This document shows, piece after piece, positions 9,801 through 10,907 of a stretch of 10,907 bases of DNA. Positions within the stretch are counted from its first letter, which is position 1. Each line of letters begins with the position of its first letter. Source of the stretch: JADHUC01 sp964617665. Its GTDB lineage: Bacteria; Planctomycetota; Planctomycetia; Pirellulales; Pirellulaceae. The notes beneath the pieces were generated by a model that did no database searches, had not been told where the DNA came from, and saw nothing but the letters and a program-made list of their open reading frames with translations. The stretch is from the NCBI GenBank assembly GCA_964617665.1, contig CAZUAH010000475.1, positions 1 through 10,907 on the forward strand. Direction: 5' to 3'. The position numbers and the translations under genes are program-made.

Positions 9801-10907
9801 GTACCATGCGACAGTGTCGTCGTACTTCGAGGCCGCGAAGATGTCCAAATCCGCGTCACCGTCCGCGTCGGCAGCGACTACAGACCAGGCTCCAATCGCG
9901 GTTGTCGAAACACTCCGTATCGTGAAGACTTGACTACCGTCGTTCTCGTACCATGCAATGGTATGATCACGACTCGAAGCGGAAAGCACGTCCATGTCGC
10001 CGTCGCCATCCATGTCGGCAGCAGCCACCGAATTGGCAGAGTCTGCGGTAGTAGATAGGAGATGCTTGGTGAACTGTTCCTGGCCGTTGTTCTCGTACCA
10101 CGCCACACTGTCATCTAACGCCGACGTGGACAGAAGGTCCATGTCTCCATCACGATCCATGTCACTCGCAATGACGGATGTCGCCCCGTCCGCGGTCGTG
10201 CTTACAATGACTTTTGTAAATACTTGGCTCCCATCGTTTCGATACCACGCGATTGTGTCATCGTTGTAAGATGCTGACAGGACGTCCATGTCGCCGTCAC
10301 GGTCGACATCGACCGTTGCGACCGAGGAGGTCCACGCCGCCGTCGTCGTGATCGGGTGTCGTGTGAAAGTGCTGCTCCCATCGTTCTCATACCACGCGAC
10401 TGTATTCTGTGTGGCTTCGGCCACGACGACATCTACATCACCGTCATCGTCCAAATCAGCAACCGAAATCGACCACGCGGTGGTTGCATTGCTCGATATC
10501 ACGTGTTCCGAAAAGGTCCGGTTCCCGTCGTTTTCGTACCACAGGACGAGATCGTCGCCAGCGGAGGCTGAGAGAAGATCGATGTCCCCGTCTTGATCCA
10601 CATCCGCTGCAGCCACTGCCACGATGTCAACTGCACTTGTCGGCACTATGTGCTCTGCGTACGTCTGACCACCGAGATTCTCATGCCAGGCAAGTTGATC
10701 CGTTCGCGCACCGGAGACGACATCCATGTCGCCATCCCCGTCCAAATCTGCCGCAAATATAGCGACTACCTCATCGACGGTCGGGGACACAGAGACTGGA
10801 CCATCGAACACCCCTTCGGTCGCCCGTGGGGGATTGACGGAGATGCGATAGTCCTCGACTCGGGGGCGCCAAACTTGCTCTTTCCTGGTTAACTGAGCTG
10901 GTTTTGT
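1..10907 (-). CDS. Giant multidomain FG-GAP/VCBS, Big_5, GEVED and SdrD_B repeat surface protein (internal fragment, both ends open)
   Basis: One minus-strand frame is open from base 10907 to base 3, giving 3,635 codons with no stop. Frame checks at many conserved motifs across the window all give codons starting at positions divisible by 3, so no internal frameshift is seen. There is no start: the first in-frame Met (10725-10727) lies inside an Asp-rich calcium loop. The termination codon is below base 1. The protein is rich in Asp, Gly, Thr and Ala and has only about four Cys, as expected for an exported bacterial repeat protein. Domains in order are GEVED tail, FG-GAP x7, Ig-like, Big_5 x3, Fn3-like, ConA-like, Big_5, GEVED, FG-GAP x7, SdrD_B, beta domain, SdrD_B with a nested FG-GAP x7, SdrD_B, propeller-like, GEVED, FG-GAP x7, and Big_5 x2 plus a partial. 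The likely role is adhesion or cell-surface binding; this is inferred from domain types only. Signal peptide and anchoring or sorting domains would lie outside the window. Confidence 0.95.
864..1928 (-). repeat. FG-GAP/VCBS array C: seven 49-residue repeats, predicted seven-bladed beta-propeller
   Basis: Residues 2994-3348 contain seven repeats with loops SADVDGDGDMD, ATDLDGDGDID, AADMNNDGHMD, AADLDGDGDMD, AADVDDDGDID, AADVNGDGNLD and AADIDGDGDLD, each followed by a DVLSAS-type strand and IAWYENDGSGSF. The anchor codon after the conserved Trp lies at 1767, 1620, 1473, 1326, 1179, 1032 and 888: five exact 147-bp steps, then one of 144 bp. Repeat wording is the same as in array A about 9 kb away. 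The third loop is the weakest calcium site. A GEVED domain precedes the array and a Big_5 array follows. Confidence 0.9.
1929..2408 (-). other. GEVED-type domain, third copy
   Basis: Residues 2834-2993 start LDLGDAPLPYATTLDEDGA, continue through GPTLGASRDAD, an Asp/Ala-rich loop (DADADDATSTDDEDG), AKLDAWIDLNGDGSWGG and RFRLSSSGDLG, and close on ANDGEIEDHLVTI. It is the counterpart of the copy at 6774-7241, with similar length and many identical codons. The closing motif is slightly relaxed (GEIEDH in place of GEVEDY). It is followed at once by FG-GAP array C. Confidence 0.85.
2409..3095 (-). other. Propeller-like region without FG-GAP loops (YVTN/PQQ-like), with a seven-Gly run
   Basis: Residues 2605-2833 carry strand-turn units such as LLVHSGDSILTIDPETG, GEIVAVNSAGMVQFLDPNTG, GDEVFVLAGRRSG with HVSVFNVTSG, and VFALDQVANEVDVFLF. 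The xxLDPxTG turn is typical of YVTN, PQQ or Kelch-like beta-propellers rather than integrin FG-GAP blades. Four or five blades can be made out. Seven consecutive Gly codons lie at about 2715-2735, probably a flexible loop. It ends ASGEVADHLDFGNYR, the standard exit phrase of SdrD_B domains, which suggests the propeller sits between an SdrD_B strand and its usual exit. Family assignment is tentative. Confidence 0.5.
3096..3470 (-). other. SdrD_B-like domain 3
   Basis: Residues 2480-2604 start AGRINGQKFEDLDGDGQRD, followed by TGEPGLNGWTIELANNQG, a second Asp loop (DVDLDDSGTIDPETERG), YEFPVVEPGDYTVGEV and a closing strand RSIRLTQAAGEALAF. This is the canonical planctomycete form, with the GEPGLNGWTI phrase missing from copies 1 and 2. 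It follows a short linker (3471-3548; DPDANGANEELMFGN) and runs into a propeller-like segment. A stalk or spacer role is inferred. Confidence 0.85.
3549..4829 (-). other. SdrD_B-like domain 2, split by a nested FG-GAP propeller
   Basis: The first part (4755-4829, residues 2027-2051) reads GSIHGFKFEDVNGDGSYD and ends at DRPW. The second part (3549-3776, residues 2378-2453) resumes at VPVQFEISGGALTQPVVVK, then DRNGAFGLSGLRPGAYTLAE, and closes on QELVWTAGAAG. Both parts align to SdrD_B-like domain 1, in which the same two segments are separated by only a few residues. The 326 residues between them are an FG-GAP array. Reading this as one fold with an inserted domain is inference, supported by the parallel with domain 1. 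Confidence 0.75.
3777..4754 (-). repeat. Nested FG-GAP array: seven divergent repeats, predicted beta-propeller
   Basis: Residues 2052-2377 contain seven Asp loops: NMDGDDDSD, DVDKNGMNE, DVDNDGANE, DFDGDGTGD, DTDGDGNLE, DLNGDGRDE and DLDEDGVGD. Each is followed by a short hydrophobic strand such as FVVW, LLVG, WLIS, IVVS, IIST or LVFA. The repeats are much more divergent and variable in length than arrays A and C, so this is an older or separately acquired propeller. Two of the protein's few Cys residues are here (LCYAGN and RGCRVDD). The count of seven matches the other three arrays. Confidence 0.8.
4836..5408 (-). other. Unassigned beta-rich domain between SdrD_B-like domains 1 and 2
   Basis: Residues 1834-2024 run from LPPAALHYDWEVDDEGFVA through an aromatic stretch (QQWDWGRYSGGWGGQF), a helix-like segment near SDAELGTLLTAAPSLDELQ, MLWLPYDGKTYSFGAELND and FTYYIDNLRIQRGG, to the GERLMFGNS linker. 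The closing YYIDNLRI resembles the last strand of carbohydrate-binding jelly-rolls. I do not recognise the family. After SdrD_B-like domain 2 the same flanking phrases (WTAGAAG and ELMFGN) are separated by only about 20 residues, so this domain looks inserted into that linker. Confidence 0.5.
5409..5720 (-). other. SdrD_B-like (prealbumin-like) domain 1
   Basis: Residues 1730-1833 start GSIHGFKFEDMDGDGTYD, followed by ESVDRPW, PAQFEIMGGNLSSPVAVQT, DTNGEFRVTDLMPGTYTVSE and a final ELTVARGEELVWTAGAAG. This is the usual B-type order: a GxKFEDxDGDG calcium loop, a DxNGxFxxxxLxPGxYTVxE core and a closing strand. Such domains act as stalk spacers in Sdr-type and planctomycete surface proteins. This copy is compact and uninterrupted between DRPW and QFEI, which makes it the reference for spotting the nested insertion in the next copy. 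Confidence 0.8.
5721..6773 (-). repeat. FG-GAP/VCBS array B: seven repeats, predicted seven-bladed beta-propeller
   Basis: Residues 1379-1729 contain seven repeats of the form VALGDLDGDGDLDAF, a short variable loop, ANRVWLNDGSGTFTDSG and a final strand. The wording (VWLNDG, TDSGQxLG) differs from arrays A and C (AWYENDG), so this is a separate FG-GAP lineage. Blade length varies slightly, with no strict 147-bp period. The calcium loop of blade five is degenerate (GDLNGDEHLD). A seven-bladed integrin-like propeller is expected from the count. The array follows a GEVED domain and runs directly into an SdrD_B-like domain. Confidence 0.9.
6774..7241 (-). other. GEVED-type domain, complete copy
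   Basis: Residues 1223-1378 start LDFGDAPAPYPTTIAEDGA, continue through the GPTLGATRDAE and DADGADEDGVTF segments, the AKLDAWIDFNGDGS turn, and end at ASDGEVEDYTVNF, the signature of the GEVED family. These domains are common beside FG-GAP and SdrD_B modules in planctomycete exoproteins; their function is not established. At the DNA level the copy aligns without gaps to the GEVED copy at 1929-2408. One difference is a Cys in the NGDGSCGG turn where the other copy has Trp. It is followed directly by FG-GAP array B. Confidence 0.85.
7242..7571 (-). repeat. Fourth Big_5-type Ig-like unit (isolated)
   Basis: Residues 1113-1222 begin PAVNSLSPADDATGV and carry TFDEDVKKGTGDILLKQ, VTISGATVTIDPTITL, YYVEMDAGAFEDLSGNDF and the closing GTWNFTT. 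The length is the same as for the other Big_5 units. The KQSSDGAVVET wording matches unit 1 of the upstream array (KQSTDGAVVET), about 1.9 kb away, more than units 2 and 3. Its last strand runs straight into LDFGDAP, the start of the next GEVED domain. Confidence 0.85.
7587..8105 (-). other. Concanavalin A-like (lectin/glucanase-fold) beta-sandwich domain
   Basis: Residues 935-1107 open with SLDEPFNTLDADVW and ASVSGGNLRM, the usual entry to ConA-like or LamG-like jelly-rolls. They continue through IEGRIEFNYPWDWVNLFTR, a GVMYRISSYDNI strand and an NPGIWYDFTITDDSTNVSF strand pair, and close on YYDFLRINRAD. Family members often bind carbohydrate or act as non-catalytic modules. No clear glycoside hydrolase catalytic motif is visible, so binding is more likely than catalysis. 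It sits between Big_5 units 3 and 4, as if inserted into an Ig-like array. The fold assignment is by pattern only and would need a structural prediction. Confidence 0.6.
8106..8432 (-). other. Ig/Fn3-like domain
   Basis: Residues 826-934 begin NVPPTFEFTEPSGYGDYAD and include IAWTDADPDSDATISLFYD, a GGILIVGGISEDDPS turn and EGSYYPYAVITDGVN near the end. The layout is that of a single beta-sandwich in which an aromatic IxWTDxDPD strand pairs with a later SYYxYAVIxDG strand. I know this wording from repeat-rich bacterial exoproteins. I cannot give it an exact family name. It links the Big_5 array to the lectin-like domain and is probably a spacer. Confidence 0.6.
8433..9443 (-). repeat. Big_5-type Ig-like array, three tandem 113-residue units
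   Basis: Residues 489-825 contain three units. Each begins with a PTVINLSPADNATGVA-like strand, followed by a TFDEDIQKGAGNILLK core, a VTISGATVTIDP strand, a YYVEVAAGAFEDLAGNDF segment and a closing TTWNFTTADTTAP linker. The unit-start Pro codons lie at 9441, 9102 and 8763, an exact 339-bp period. This matches Pfam Big_5 (bacterial Ig-like) modules, which commonly form stacked rods in surface proteins. Unit 1 is the most diverged (QKGTGDIVLKQ, with STDGAVVET in place of VSDNSLVET) and resembles the isolated unit at 7242-7571 more than its neighbours. Unit 3 is close at the DNA level to the array at 3-863. Confidence 0.88.
9444..9776 (-). other. Bacterial Ig-like domain
   Basis: Residues 378-488 start at PTVTGVTVSDSLISD and include the alternating hydrophobic strands FTVTVDFSEPM and FTVTYDVHDENVDVGDI, then a RDAAGNEQ turn. 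They end at FDIDTVAP, which joins the first Big_5 repeat. The DFSEPMD and DAAGN motifs are typical of bacterial Ig-like modules in large adhesins that describe a deviation and then a restoration of strand order. It occurs once in the window, unlike the Big_5 units. A rigid spacer between the propeller and the Big_5 rod is inferred. The exact Pfam family is not assigned. Confidence 0.7.
9777..10835 (-). repeat. FG-GAP/VCBS array A: seven 49-residue repeats, predicted seven-bladed beta-propeller
   Basis: Residues 25-377 hold seven repeats. Each has an Asp-rich loop of the type ADxDGDGDMD, then a core strand (DVLSAS), a DDTIAWYENDG turn and an FTxHxISTTA strand. The anchor codon after the conserved Trp falls at 10683, 10536, 10389, 10242, 10095, 9948 and 9801, an exact 147-bp (49-codon) period. 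FG-GAP/VCBS repeats of this form fold as integrin-alpha-like propeller blades, and the Asp loops bind calcium. The seventh loop is weaker (ADADGDADLD). The array follows a GEVED tail and leads into an Ig-like domain. A ligand-binding or adhesive head is inferred; the ligand cannot be read from the sequence. Confidence 0.9.
10836..10907 (-). other. C-terminal tail of a GEVED-type domain (partial, atypical)
   Basis: Residues 1-24 of the visible protein contain VEDYRISV (VEDY at 10848-10859), which matches the closing strand of GEVED domains. The two complete copies here end in DGEVEDYTVNF and DGEIEDHLVTI. The propeller that follows fits the GEVED-then-FG-GAP order seen twice elsewhere in this protein. 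Upstream of VEDY, however, the expected small-residue and Asp-Gly lead-in is missing: the frame reads RKEQVWRPR instead. The domain is therefore either divergent here or disturbed by an indel in the G-run at 10862-10866. Confidence 0.55.

Noticed and set aside
9489..10058. 189-codon plus-strand open frame
   Set aside because: It lies antisense to array A and the Ig-like domain, and the translation carries no recognisable motif.

Overview
The window is one uninterrupted stretch of coding sequence on the minus strand. Read from base 10907 down to base 3, a single frame (codons starting at + positions divisible by 3) stays open for 3,635 codons and reads as sensible protein throughout. I found no in-frame stop, start codon, ribosome binding site, promoter, terminator, RNA gene, mobile element or CRISPR array. 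Both ends of the gene lie outside the window, and no stretch of 300 bases or more is non-coding. The shorter open frames on the plus strand and in the other minus frames are antisense or off-frame shadows of this gene.

The product is an internal part of a giant, almost cysteine-free, Asp/Gly/Thr-rich repeat protein of the secreted or cell-surface type. From N- to C-terminus (high to low coordinates) it contains: the tail of a GEVED-type domain (10836-10907); a seven-repeat FG-GAP/VCBS array A (9777-10835); an Ig-like domain (9444-9776); three Big_5-type Ig-like repeats (8433-9443); an Ig/Fn3-like domain (8106-8432); a concanavalin A-like sandwich (7587-8105); a fourth Big_5 repeat (7242-7571); a full GEVED domain (6774-7241); a seven-repeat array B (5721-6773); an SdrD_B-like domain (5409-5720); an unassigned beta-rich domain (4836-5408); a second SdrD_B-like domain (3549-4829) split by a nested seven-repeat FG-GAP array (3777-4754); a third SdrD_B-like domain (3096-3470); a non-FG-GAP propeller-like stretch (2409-3095); another GEVED domain (1929-2408); a seven-repeat array C (864-1928); and a second Big_5 array (3-863) that continues past the window edge.

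The combination of GEVED, FG-GAP/VCBS, SdrD_B and Big_5 modules with this wording is typical of giant surface proteins of Planctomycetota (Rhodopirellula/Pirellulales-like). The organism assignment is inference from domain style and moderately high GC, not from a marker gene.

The parts probably form a long, calcium-stabilised fibre. Beta-propellers and a lectin-like sandwich would be binding heads, and Ig-like and SdrD_B modules would be spacers. The strongest observations are that all four FG-GAP arrays have exactly seven repeats, that one propeller is nested inside an SdrD_B fold, and that 339-bp Big_5 units are nearly identical at the DNA level.
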